The notes under the pieces were generated by a model. It did not search any database. It was not told where the DNA came from and saw only the letters and a program-made list of their open reading frames with translations. The position numbers and the translations under genes were made by a program. DNA of 64,000 bases from Nemania diffusa. Lineage: Eukaryota; Ascomycota; Sordariomycetes; Xylariales; Xylariaceae. Shown piece by piece: positions 1 through 9,630 of this stretch; position 1 is the stretch's first letter, and each line of letters opens with the position of its first letter. Where the stretch lies: the NCBI GenBank assembly GCA_038501195.1, contig JBBPUQ010000003.1, forward strand, positions 3,750,501 through 3,814,500, written 5' to 3'.

Positions 1-1347
1 CTTGTTGTGCGAAGTTCCCTTCTACGTCGAGAACGCCTACGGGCAGCAGGCCTGCCTTGTTGGAGAGCGCAGCGTATGCACCGGTGTCGATGTATAGTGC
101 TCCGTGGGGCGCGAGGCCGTGTAAGAGCCAGAAGCTGCGGTCGCGCATTGGCGTCGATACTGGGAGGAAACGTGTGTGTAATGGTGGTTCCTCTAACGCA
201 TCAAGGGCTAGAGACGCTGTTGAACGGGTTAGATTTCCTACTAGTGTGGCGGCTGTTGTGCCCTCCTCTGTTGTGTGATTCGCATGTGATATTGCATTTG
301 ACAGCGAGGACTGCGAAGCGCTAGTTGGGAGACCTTTTGTGGCTTGGTGATACCGCACGATCTTGGCGATATTCCCTGGGTTAGAGGATCGAGTGATGAT
401 CGTTGTCACACCGGCTGATGTTGCGAGGCGCGCTGCCACGATCTTAGTACCCATGCCTCCAGTGCCCAGCGAGGAGCCCGCGGATGAGACTACGATTTCT
501 TGGTTAGATCGATCGGCCGAGTTATATATTGTATAGGGGGGTGGTCATTTTCACACACCATCGGCCTGTATAGCCCCTATATCCTCAACTTCTACTATTG
601 GTCGAGCATCTGGGTGCGTGCGCGGGTTTTTATCATAAAGACAATCCACATCTGTCATCAAGAAGAGGTAGTCGGCATGCACCATCGCAGCCGTAATAGC
701 AGACAAGGTGTCATTGTCACCAAACTTGATCTCAGCTACAGCCAGCGTATCATTCTCGTTGACGATAGGAATGACTCCCATGTCTAGAAGCTCGGCCATG
801 GTGTTCTGGGCATTAAGATATCTCGAACGCTAAGGTATATGTTAGATCAAAGCCCAAAAGAGTAAGAACAGGGATAGTAATGCTATCTTACGTCTGCTAT
901 ATCATTCCGAGTGAGCAAGATCTGAGCGATGGGTTGCTGTAGATGGGCAAATAGACTATCCCAAAGACTGATGAGACGACATTGTCCAATAGCCGCCAGG
1001 GCTTGGAGCTTGGAGAGATGTTTGGGTCGCTTGTCGACGTCCATCCGCCTTAAGCCAACGCCAATTGCGCCAGACGACACAATGACGACCTTGTGGCCAT
1101 CTTTGCGCAGCTTTACAGCAGTCTCAATAATGAGACTCAATATTGAGAGGAGGGGTTCATGTGTTTTCTCATCTACGATGGAACTAGTTCCTAAGACTTG
1201 TTAGTCGAAAGGGGACATATAGCAATATACGGCATCGCAGAATGGCGCTAGAGACCAAACGGTATACGGTATGCAGGAGTTAGGTAATAAGTATTATTAT
1301 GACGCACCGAGTTTTATGACGACGGTAAGCTGTTTCGTGCCCTTCAT
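1..1347 (-). CDS. PRO1: Glutamate 5-kinase (partial, C-terminus beyond window)
   Basis: Catalyses ATP-dependent phosphorylation of glutamate, the first step of proline synthesis, in the cytosol. Exons on the minus strand are 1347-1308, 1190-892, 829-559 and 498-1; the introns have GT/AG ends and phases that close. The start [14 protein letters not shown] at 1347 runs straight into the nucleotide-binding strand. Family signatures follow in order: [64 protein letters not shown] and [15 protein letters not shown]. The last exon reaches the PUA domain ([27 protein letters not shown]) and is cut by the window edge, so the stop codon is not seen. It is divergent from ATP23. Nothing suggests inactivation. 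An in-frame ATG further upstream exists, but the peptide it adds does not look like the family. Confidence 0.95.
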
Positions 1348-1937
1348 GTCTACAAAAAGGCGAAGGTGAACATTAGTTAATTCGAAGAAATGTACAGAAG
1401 AAACGACGTAAAGTGAAGCGATACGCAAAATCAAACGACGAAACACATCAAGCAAGCATTGCACGCAAAGCAGAGGAAAGCAGAGCAAATCATGTATTAA
1501 GAATATACATACAGGGCGTAGAAGTCCCAAAATCGGTCATTGTAAGGGCTCAACTCATCTTGTGTTAGTGATTGTATTACTCGGTTGGGGCTGAAGATTA
1601 GTTCGCTGGACCGGCAGAATGCCTATCCAATTGACCAAGGGCCGGAGTCGGAGCTTGAATCGGAACTTTTCCAGTTGGGCACGTTGGAGCTCTGCCTCTG
1701 TACCGCCTTCCTTTTTCGGCAAACCAGAATCTACTGCGTAAAGCACTTGCATTAGGTAATCACGCTAGCTTCTATCTAATCAGTTGGTACGTTAAGACAG
1801 TACTATCTAGACTATTAGAGCGACCAGAGGTACCTAGCAACAATAGATACAGACACTCTACGCCTCACGATCCTTCACTCTGTGCTTTGCCGCCCGTAAC
1901 CTATAATCGGCGGCTACGAAAGTAATAATCATCCACA
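1348..1937. promoter_or_regulatory. Divergent promoter region PRO1 / ATP23
   Basis: About 590 bp between two divergent start codons, with no conserved coding content. It should hold both promoters and 5' UTRs. No specific operator was recognised. Confidence 0.5.
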
Positions 1938-2861
1938 ATGGCGTCTTCACAACCAACGCCGACCGCCCCTACCTCCTCGCAGACACAACCATCTTCATCC
2001 GCACCCTCATCAACACCCGCCACAAATGCGCCCAAATTCCCCTCGATCATGACGAACGACCCGAAGCGCACCGGCTTCGACCCGAACACGCAGTGGTGGG
2101 TGAACTACTTCAAGATCATAACGGGGTCCATAACGCCCGAGGGGGTCTTCCACTACCGGGAGTCGCGGTACCGGGCGAACGAGGAGCGGGACTGCCGGAC
2201 CTGCGAGAAGTGGCGCGACTGGGCGCTGCAGCACTCTCCCACCGTCGTGTTCCTGCGGCAGAAGATCGCCGCCCTGAACGGCAACATCGACTCCTCCAAC
2301 GTCGTCTGCGCGCGCTGTCCCGCGCGCCTGACCGAGGACGGCGAGGTCCACCTCCAGAGCGGCGGCTTCGACCCCCGCTCCGGCATCCTCATCTGCTCCA
2401 ACGCCATCTCGAGCCAGAGCCACATGGAGGACACGCTGGCACATGAGATGGTGCACGCCTGGGACCACCTGAGGTGGAAGATGGACTGGGTCGGCGACAA
2501 GGATTTAAAGCATGCTGCGTGTACGGAGGTTGGTCACACACACACCTCGCCTCTTCTTTCTTTTTTTCCCATGTTCCATGTCTTTATGAGTGATGATCAA
2601 AATACTGGGATGTTACTGACGCGTTTGGTGCAGATAAGAGCTTCGATGTTGAGCGGCGAGTGCAGGTGGACGAAAGAGGCGATTACAAGAAGGAATTGGA
2701 CCCTAACACAGCAATTCCAAGACTGCGTGCGCAAGCGGGCTGTACAGTCTCTACTAGCTAGGCCGCGCTGCAAAGACGATGTCCAGGCCGTGAAGGTGGT
2801 GAACCAAGTGTGGGATTCGTGCTTCTCAGATACCCGGCCGTTTGACGAAGTCTACAGGTGA
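1938..2861 (+). CDS. ATP23: Mitochondrial inner membrane metalloprotease Atp23
   Basis: Atp23 acts in the mitochondrial intermembrane space. It matures the Atp6 precursor and helps assemble the F0 part of ATP synthase. Exons are 1938-2528 and 2634-2861; the 105-bp intron (GTTGGT...TTTGGTGCAG, branch TTACTGAC) has a length divisible by three and no stop, so an unspliced reading stays open. The predicted protein is 272 aa. It has a low-complexity Ser/Thr/Pro N-terminus, conserved cysteines ([27 protein letters not shown]), the zincin motif HEMVH at residues 169-173, and the family C-terminus [13 protein letters not shown]. Cysteine-rich intermembrane-space proteins of this kind usually fold through the Mia40 route. 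The G+C-rich exon contrasts with the flanks. Confidence 0.94.
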   Translation: MASSQPTPTAPTSSQTQPSSSAPSSTPATNAPKFPSIMTNDPKRTGFDPNTQWWVNYFKIITGSITPEGVFHYRESRYRANEERDCRTCEKWRDWALQHSPTVVFLRQKIAALNGNIDSSNVVCARCPARLTEDGEVHLQSGGFDPRSGILICSNAISSQSHMEDTLAHEMVHAWDHLRWKMDWVGDKDLKHAACTEVGHTHTSPLLSFFPMFHVFMSDDQNTGMLLTRLVQIRASMLSGECRWTKEAITRRNWTLTQQFQDCVRKRAVQSLLARPRCKDDVQAVKVVNQVWDSCFSDTRPFDEVYR

Positions 2862-3167
2862 GTCGAGAGTGTTTATAGAGTGATATGTCGAATATTCCAC
2901 AATTGGCTTGTACCAACAAAAACGATCGCATGAATGAGGGATTAGCATCTCGTCTCTGCATGAAGAAGCCACAATGAGCAAGGGCGGGCCTCTAGATATG
3001 TTTGTAATTTGTATGTTCAATTACCATGAATGATGAAAAAGTACGACCATAATTGAAACCGAGCTCCCTAATCCCCAGATCCCGCCTTGTTCGTCATGCA
3101 ATAACCCTGGACGCCGGCGCCGTTGATGATACAAAATCAAATTCACTTCATTATCTCGTAAGCCTCA
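2862..3167. other. Convergent 3' region between ATP23 and the Aurora kinase gene
   Basis: About 300 bp between two convergent stop codons. I see no gene; it should hold the two 3' UTRs. Confidence 0.5.
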
Positions 3168-4456
3168 TCAGTGTGACTTGTCGCGACCCCCGCTCTTCAC
3201 GCAATGCTTGAGGATCCATGGATGCGTCTGCACCTGGTCTAGTGGTATCCTCTTCTCAGGATCAAGGACGAGGAGCTTTTTGAGAGTTAGCATACAAAAT
3301 TATTCAACAAGCACACTTGAAGGAGGACTAGTCTTACCTTTTTAATGAGATCCCGCGCTTCGGGGCTAACGAAGGAGGGAATCGACATATCGGCCCTCGC
3401 TATCCTCCTCTGCGTCATAACGGGCGTATCCTCGAAGGGGGCCTCGCCCACGAGGAACTCGTAGGTCAAAACGCCCAGGCTCCACAAGTCAACCTTCTCG
3501 TTGTACGAGTTATCTGAGCTACCAGGCTTGATCATCTCCGGGGGCAGGTAGTCGAGGGTGCCGCACATGGTCTCGCGGCGGCTGTTAGGGGCGTGGACGC
3601 TCCAGCCAAAGTCGGAGATCTTGATCTCGCCGTGGATGCCGACGAGGATGTTCTCGGGCTTGATGTCGCGGTGGATGACGTGCTTGCGGTGGAGGTAGCG
3701 CAGCGCGCTGGCCATCTGGGCGATGTACTGCGAGGCCTTCCACTCGGGGAAGCGGCTCTCGCGGCGCAGGTGCTTGTACAGCTCGCCCTTGGCGGCGAAC
3801 TCGAGGATCAGGAACACGCGCTTGCTGTCGTGGAAGTGCCCGAACAGCTGCAGGATGTTGGGGTGCCGCAGGTTGCTCTGAATCTCGATCTCGCGCCGCA
3901 CCTGCTTCTCCACGCGCCCCTGCGACAGCTCGCTCTTGTGCAACACCTTGAGCGCGCAGATGAACCCGCTCGTGCGCTCCCGGGCGAGGTACACCCGTCC
4001 GAACTTGCCCTTGCCGAGCGGCCGGCCGATCTCGAACATGCCTAGGTGGAAGTTCTTGATGGACAGCGGCTGGTCGATCGATAACCCGGATTTCCGCTCC
4101 ACTTGGGTGGCCTCATCTGATGAGGTTCGGGATGCTGCTGTTGGCAGAGCTTTTCTTGTGGGAGAGGCAGGTGGTGCGGCTTTTCTCTGGGCGGCTTGGG
4201 AGGGGAGAGTGACAGCAGCAGAGACGGTGTTGGCGCTCTGGGTCTGCAGAGCAACCTTGTAGAGATTTGTCCTGCTCGAACCATGCGCTGTTTGTGTTGT
4301 AGTGGCAACGGCCTGTAGTTGTTTGATGGTCAGTATAGTTTCCAATGGCTGCACAAGCATGTTCCTAATTCTCCAACTCACCTTGGTCTTTTGGTACTCG
4401 TTCTCATCGTTCACCGACATTCGCTCGAAGCGAGCTTCCAGTGTGCGAGAGGCCAT
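3168..4456 (-). CDS. IPL1: Aurora-type serine/threonine kinase (Ipl1/Ark1)
   Basis: Catalytic subunit of the chromosomal passenger complex, which corrects kinetochore-microtubule attachment in mitosis. Exons are 4456-4382, 4312-3338 and 3275-3168, giving 385 aa. The first intron (69 bp) is in frame with no stop; the last exon ([15 protein letters not shown], ending SGGRDKSH) closes the kinase lobe. The kinase domain starts near residue 125. Visible motifs are the Gly loop [11 protein letters not shown], the Lys in CALKVL, the catalytic loop [12 protein letters not shown], and the T-loop [16 protein letters not shown], in which the activating Thr and the GTLDYLPPE signature are typical of Aurora kinases. 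The start [15 protein letters not shown] is preferred; an in-frame ATG 96 bp upstream would add an unconserved stretch. The Ala/Thr/Pro-rich N-terminal tail is presumably disordered and may bind INCENP-type partners. Confidence 0.96.
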
Positions 4457-5178
4457 TGTTGCTTCTATTTTCCTTCGCTGCCTACGTATACTTGGTACTG
4501 AGGAAATTCGATCGAAAATTACACAAAGATCGAGCCAAGTTGACTCGCGCACCGTAGTGTTGAGTTGGTGTGTAGGATGGTGAAGTATAATGTGAGTGGA
4601 CTTGGGTTTATTTAGCTTGCAAGTATGTAAGTGGGTGGGTATTGTTTTCTTCTCCAGCTAAGCTATGGTTGCGGTGGCAACCAGTTGCTACTGCGTAGAC
4701 TGGAGCTAAGCCGTGCTGCAGAAAATAGACCCACCATCTCCCGAGTCCAGACTATGACCAACCAATCAGAGTACGTAGATTGACCGGTACCTACAGTAGC
4801 GCAGCACATTCTAAATGCATGTAGATAAAGCATCAAGGAAAGAAAGGGCATATGAAGAGTACCTTATGTAGATATTATGCAGAAATTATATAACAAGCTT
4901 TTTTTATAGATACCCGTAGGCTCGTATCTGGGGGCTCAAACCTAACAGTAGCCACGGCGCCAAGCCACAACTAGCATCATGTGTCAAAATGCCACCACTC
5001 TTCGCTCTAAACATCTTCGTCAGTATTTAATCCAAGTTGTCCTCTACTACTTGTCCTGACTTATACATGCGCTGTGTAGCTGCACAGTTTGATCCCTGTG
5101 CCCAGAACACTTAAGCCGCAGACGGGTCGTTGCACGTCCGCTATCAGAAGTGCCCTGATTCCCTGGCCTCGTAGCATC
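4457..5178. promoter_or_regulatory. Divergent promoter region Aurora kinase / RNase H
   Basis: About 720 bp between divergent starts. It includes a GC-poor stretch near 4850-4910. I see no conserved coding content and no clear operator. Confidence 0.4.
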
Positions 5179-5931
5179 ATGACGACTCGTGCAGCACCAC
5201 GCGAGGCGGGTTACATGCCGACAAGAGAGGAGTTCCTCGAGTCCTTTGGCATGACCATACCCGAAAGGCGACGCGGTACAGGACGTGTTTTTCCAACCGA
5301 GTTCGTCCCGCCGCCAGGGCCCCTCTCCACAAAGGCCCCGGGGGTACTGTTCATCGGCCGGCCCGGTCCAGTCATCCACTACATGGAGAGATTCACCTAC
5401 CGACACGACCCCACCAAGATCCTCATCTACACCGACGGCGCGTGCGTCAACAATGGGCAGGACGGCGCCAAGGCCGCTTGGGCCTTCCACTTCGGCCCCG
5501 AGCCGGACGCGCGCACCTGCTCGGGGCGCCTCGAGAACAAGGGGCCCTTCGGCGACGACTGTGCGCAGACCAGCAACCGCGCCGAACTGCGCGCCGCGCT
5601 CGCCGCCCTTCGCGCGCGTCAGTGGTCTGACGATGGGTACCGCACCGTCGTCATCGCGTCTGACTCCGAGTATCTCGTAAAGGGGGCGAGTGAGTGGGTG
5701 CGCAAGTGGACGGACAACCACTGGAAAACGTCCGGAGGCAAAAACGTCGCGAATCGAGATCTGTGGGAGATGCTACTTGGTGAGGCTGAGCGCTACGAGG
5801 AGGAAAACTTAGCGATTGAGTTCTGGCGGATCGAGCGGCATATGAATGAGATCACTGATGCTGCGGCGAAAAAGGCAACCTTGAAGACTGACCATGAGAG
5901 TTTTGACGATTTCATGGTCCCTGGGATCTGA
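5179..5931 (+). CDS. RNase HI-domain protein
   Basis: Predicted 250-aa protein from a single exon, with a C-terminal RNase H fold that cleaves RNA in RNA-DNA hybrids. The four acidic active-site positions can be assigned: Asp in LIYTDGACVNNG, Glu in TSNRAELRAALAAL, Asp in VIASDSEYLVKG, and the last Asp in HMNEITDAAAKKA, which stands where other family members have GNEXAD. The WVRKWTDNHWKTSGGKNVANRDLW segment matches the handle region of RNase HI. The first about 95 residues (MPTREEFLESFGM...) have no domain I recognise and are common in fungal standalone RNase H proteins. The chosen start MTTRAAPREAG at 5179 begins the conserved part; an in-frame ATG exists at 5089. Whether the protein is nuclear or mitochondrial cannot be told. 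Confidence 0.9.
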   Translation: MTTRAAPREAGYMPTREEFLESFGMTIPERRRGTGRVFPTEFVPPPGPLSTKAPGVLFIGRPGPVIHYMERFTYRHDPTKILIYTDGACVNNGQDGAKAAWAFHFGPEPDARTCSGRLENKGPFGDDCAQTSNRAELRAALAALRARQWSDDGYRTVVIASDSEYLVKGASEWVRKWTDNHWKTSGGKNVANRDLWEMLLGEAERYEEENLAIEFWRIERHMNEITDAAAKKATLKTDHESFDDFMVPGI

Positions 5932-7370
5932 TGGAGGGGTGGAGACGATCCTCGAAAGAAGCTGCTCTGTCTCAAGGCACTTTGACTTATGATCTCCTTA
6001 TGTGTGTTAACTAGAAAGTTTTATACGTTTCTTAAAGCACTTCCCTATGTCGAAGACAAAGGCCGGTTAAGCCGTCATGAACCACGCATTCCTATGCTTC
6101 TGGCAGACGAGCTAGCTAAAAGGGGTTTTGGTGGTCTCTGCAAGGAGATTGATACGTATCTCCAGCATAGCGGTACTTCTCAGCACAGAACCTCTTTTGC
6201 GAGGGAGTATTAAAACTACTGAAACGAAGCGTGCAATATACACACTACGCACTCTAGAGGACTGGCCACGGCCATCTAAATCACTTCTAGAGATTTGAAG
6301 CAATAAAAACGAGTAATCTAGTAATGCAATTGAGGAATATTGGTGCAGCAAACGCCCATAAGGGCTGCCTAACAGCCTAGATAGTCGGCCGACTCTGAGA
6401 GGCATGTCTCATTCTAGAAACTAGGTACCTTCTTTTCTAGCTAATAAATAGAAAAACGCGAAAACTAGGGTCCTGATGACCTAATCAACATGACCCCCTG
6501 TAGCAGTGCCGCACACACTGTCTCACTACATGGCTCAAGAGCTAGCAACAACAGTAAGTCAAGACAGGTTGCTACGGCTGGGGGCACTCTCGAACCGGTC
6601 CCATGATTATAGTACGTATCGTTGTATTCATGTAAGGGGTACCTATCTTGACCATTAATAATAACCAAGAGTCAAGAGTTTCAATGGAGGAGGGGCAAAA
6701 TGACGGCACCCCTAGGTAGGCTTATCTGCTATTATCAACAGCACTACCTATAAGTAAAGTAATTATTTGACCGACTGTTAATTAATTGACCTAATCTAGT
6801 CTAAATAATCGTTTTAAAATTGATTGCAGGTAAAGTAATAATTCTTTACCTGACTTGTTACTTGTTAATTACTTCTAATTAATTTTCCTATTTTTTTAAA
6901 ATATTTTTTGTTGTTTTTTTTTGGTAAAAAAGAAGCCTTCTTTCCTAGGTAGGCTGGGTGGCACCCATGTCAGATAAGTTATGTTCTCATACCCGACGGC
7001 TACGAGCTCCTATGCTGGGTGCCGTGAGCGCTCAAGATAAGGGGCTTGGAATGATCTCTCTTGATCAGTCACCTACTGTCACAATGTTTCCCTCGGCCTT
7101 CTCTGGATAGGCGCACCTCGTTATCTATATTCTAGCATCTTCACTTCTTGTTGCCCCTTCGATTCTTAGGAATCTCGAGCTTTTGCGTGCCTTTGAGTAA
7201 ATGGGGTTACTTTATGCTTCGGATGGCTGCCCCGTTCCCTAATATTCTACATGAGCTTTCCTAGTTTGGGGCTTGTGTTATAGAGAGTTTATCTATCAAT
7301 AATCTAAACATCTATCTAATCTTCCATGTTGAATGAGCTTATTCTTAGATTAGGTAGCATGAAACAACAT
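5932..7370. other. Gene-free stretch with an AT-rich tract
   Basis: About 1.4 kb with no convincing coding content on either strand. Positions 6730-6930 are strongly AT-rich, with runs of T and repeated TTAATTA words. It is flanked by two copies of CCTAGGTAGGCT (near 6711 and 6949). This could be a decayed mobile element, but I see no transposase remnant or clear terminal repeat. Confidence 0.4.
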
Positions 7371-8333
7371 TTAACCGTTTGATGTACCAGAAACAAAGAC
7401 AACAAGAATGGTAGCAAACCTTCGTAGACCTTAAGTATTAGCATCTGCTCTACTTCAAGGCCGTGTCAAAACGATTAACTTACGTAGCTCCTGCCAATAT
7501 CAACTCGAAAGTTCGGGCCTTTGTTAACGCAGACAAAACTGCGAGGTAAACAGCGGTAGAGAGTATGATGATGATAAGTCGAGCTGTCATACTAGTTATT
7601 GCACTGCAGATAGTAACGGGCAGTAGCAGGAGACCGCTTATTAACAACAATAACAGAAGTTTGGCAGTGCGCTTAATCATGCCCCCGGAGTATATATACA
7701 CGTTTGCATCAGTTGAAACGTTATGGGATGGCATCTATCACATGTTAGTATAGAATGACATACCCTATTATAATAACGTACTATACGAAAGCTTGGATAA
7801 TAGTCAATAAGCTTGTCCTCTATCCAGGCTTCGAGCTGCAAAGTTGCTCTGTCACCCGTGGCGGCCAGACCAAAGAGGTCTTCCTCATGATCTAAGTATG
7901 ATGTTTCCAGCCTGCTCACGCAACCATTCCCGTTTAACCAATTCCTTAGACTGAGGTTGTCCCTTAGCGCCACAGGATTGGAGCTGAGGGCTCTGATAGT
8001 CCCGTCAATGAAAGAATCTAGTTTTATTCAGTATAAACAATTGACTCCTTAGAATAAGAATCACAAGCATACCGTAGTCAGCTATCGCAGACTCAATCTG
8101 TGACAGAATTGATAAACGTTCGGAATTAATATCACCTCGACTTTTCCCTAGAAAAACTGGCAGAGGTTCGTCTTGGTCAACCTTGTCTAGCTGCTCTTCT
8201 AGACAAGTGATTCGATCTTGCTTCAACAGCAATATCCTGGCACGAAGCCTCCTGAAGCATCGGCACATCATAAAGCCATCATGAGCCCCTAGCAGAGCAC
8301 ATAGCCGCGGATAGCCTGGCCTATAGTCTTCGA
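7371..8333 (-). CDS. DUF6594 family membrane protein (5' end unresolved)
   Basis: Fungal-specific family of unknown function. Exons are 8333-8073, 8017-7782, 7734-7484 and 7419-7371, and the phases close at every junction. The conserved start RPGYPRLCALLGAHDGFMMCR, then FRRLRARILLLKQDRI, LEEQLDKVD, LQLEAWIEDKLIDYYPSFR and IYIYSGGMIKRTAK are typical. The C-terminus has the expected hydrophobic segments (LLLLLLISGLLLLPVTIC, LIIIILSTAVYLAVLSAL, then FATILVVFVSGTSNG after the last intron). No in-frame ATG precedes the conserved block; an in-frame TGA lies just upstream. A possible acceptor (branch CGCTGAC, then CATGTAG) suggests a short first exon further upstream that I could not identify. Alternatively the gene has lost its start. 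The body has no internal stops. Confidence 0.75.
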
Positions 8334-8866
8334 CTACATGTTGTCAGCGAGTGCCCTAGACTCCGGGTTCCGGGCTGCTATCATACTGCATTTAGACGGC
8401 ACGCCAGGTGCTAATGTATTCGGATTACCCAAAAAGGTGAGCTGGGATCTCAATGTAGATAACCACTGTCGCCCAGTGGAGAGCATCGCGCGAGGTCTTA
8501 GTCCGAATACCCCGGTCGACATTCTGGCTTCTCCCGATTATCGACAATAAACTAGGTAGTGATAGCGACCTTCGCAGAACTCGTGACGCATGGCTCAGTA
8601 GGCAGGGATCAGATCTAATATTTTACGCTTATATATCTGCCCGATCTAGACGCGCACCTGTTTGCCTCGTTATTGTATCTATCTCGGCTACCTAGCCTGC
8701 ATACAAATTGCAAAAGCTCATCCACGCATCCGGGCAGTGCTAGGAGGCTTATGTATATCATAGGAATTAGATGCTATATAAGGCCTACTGACTCCTACCG
8801 TGCCCGACTCTTTTGACCTTGGGTCAGAAAAGTCTTACGTATTCTGCGACAGCTAATTCCGCCAAG
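8334..8866. other. Intergenic region upstream of the protease trio
   Basis: About 530 bp that should hold the missing first exon or promoter of the DUF6594 gene and the promoter of the small gene at 8867. A 70-codon open frame on the plus strand (8338-8550) resembles nothing I know. Confidence 0.35.
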
Positions 8867-9237
8867 ATGAGCAACCCAAGACCGTGAGTAATAAAGGAAA
8901 TGTCCGGTAGCGACTACTTGTGAATGCTGACTACCGCTGCGCAGTGATAGCCCAGATTTCGACTTCTGTGATGATGGCGGTCGCCCGAAAGTCGTAACCT
9001 ACATCACAGTTAGTTGGCAGCTTAAGACTTCTCCTGGCCGGCTCTGACAGCAACTTCATCTAGTCAAGCAAGTTCCGAACCGGAGACAAAGTGTATCTCA
9101 CTGTGGGCGCAGCGCGCGAGGGGCCATACGTAATCGCGACTGTGCCTTCTCCTGGCAGATACACTTTATGCCTCGAAAATGGTCAGCCTGCAAATAATGG
9201 GGCGGAGGTTGAGGAGGATAGTATTGTTTCTGCCTGA
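8867..9237 (+). CDS. Small 84-aa protein next to the caspase gene
   Basis: Recovered only by splicing. Exons are 8867-8883, 8945-9008 and 9064-9237 (17+64+174 nt, 85 codons with stop). The introns are 61 bp (GTGAGT...CGCAG) and 55 bp (GTTAGT, branch CTCTGAC, CTAG). The protein begins MSNPRPDSPDFDFCDDGG. It continues as an all-beta-looking module: KFRTGDKVYLTVG, REGPYVIATVPSPGRYTLCLE, NGAEVEEDSIVSA. The pattern of a GDKVY strand, GPY and RYTLC turns resembles small SH3/KOW-like barrels. I recognise no named family and assign no function. It lies 393 bp upstream of the caspase gene in the same orientation, and the TPR-CHAT gene follows, which suggests a shared role. The phase-perfect splicing argues strongly that it is real. 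Confidence 0.72.
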
Positions 9238-9630
9238 ATGTACTTGTGCCCGACGTTTCGGATCCGAAATTGGGGCGGAGGGGTTGGGTATGGGGGCAAA
9301 GGCCGTGACCAATATGCACCTTGATGCAGGCAGGGTCGCATGAGATGTTGACAAATGAAAGTCTCAGTGTACCGAAACAGCTAGTCTCCGAAGACAGTAA
9401 AGCAGTGCGTTCTACCAGTATGGGCAATTATTCGGGACTATCGGGAGCGGAGCAACGTTGCGGTGAATTTACCTTTTTTATATTCTAGAAGGTGACTCGA
9501 TGTTATCGATATTTGGCCCTTAGTTGCCCGCATTCTACATTCTGTATAATCTCGAATTTGGACGTTCGTGTGTTACTATATTATAGCTTGATTCTCCTCT
9601 TCTTGGCACAAATGATAGCCATCGCTCGCT
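9238..9630. other. Spacer between the small gene and the caspase gene
   Basis: About 390 bp with no gene seen. It presumably contains the promoter of the caspase gene. Confidence 0.4.

Noticed and set aside
2010..2468. 152-codon minus-strand frame
   Set aside because: Shadow of the GC-rich ATP23 exon.
3040..3110. Possible 5S rRNA start (TACGACCATA)
   Set aside because: Only ten bases match; the rest of the 5S sequence is absent.
3593..4045. 150-codon plus-strand frame
   Set aside because: Antisense to the Aurora kinase exon, which has clear kinase motifs.
8338..8550. 70-codon plus-strand frame near the DUF6594 start
   Set aside because: No family resemblance and no splice or start support.
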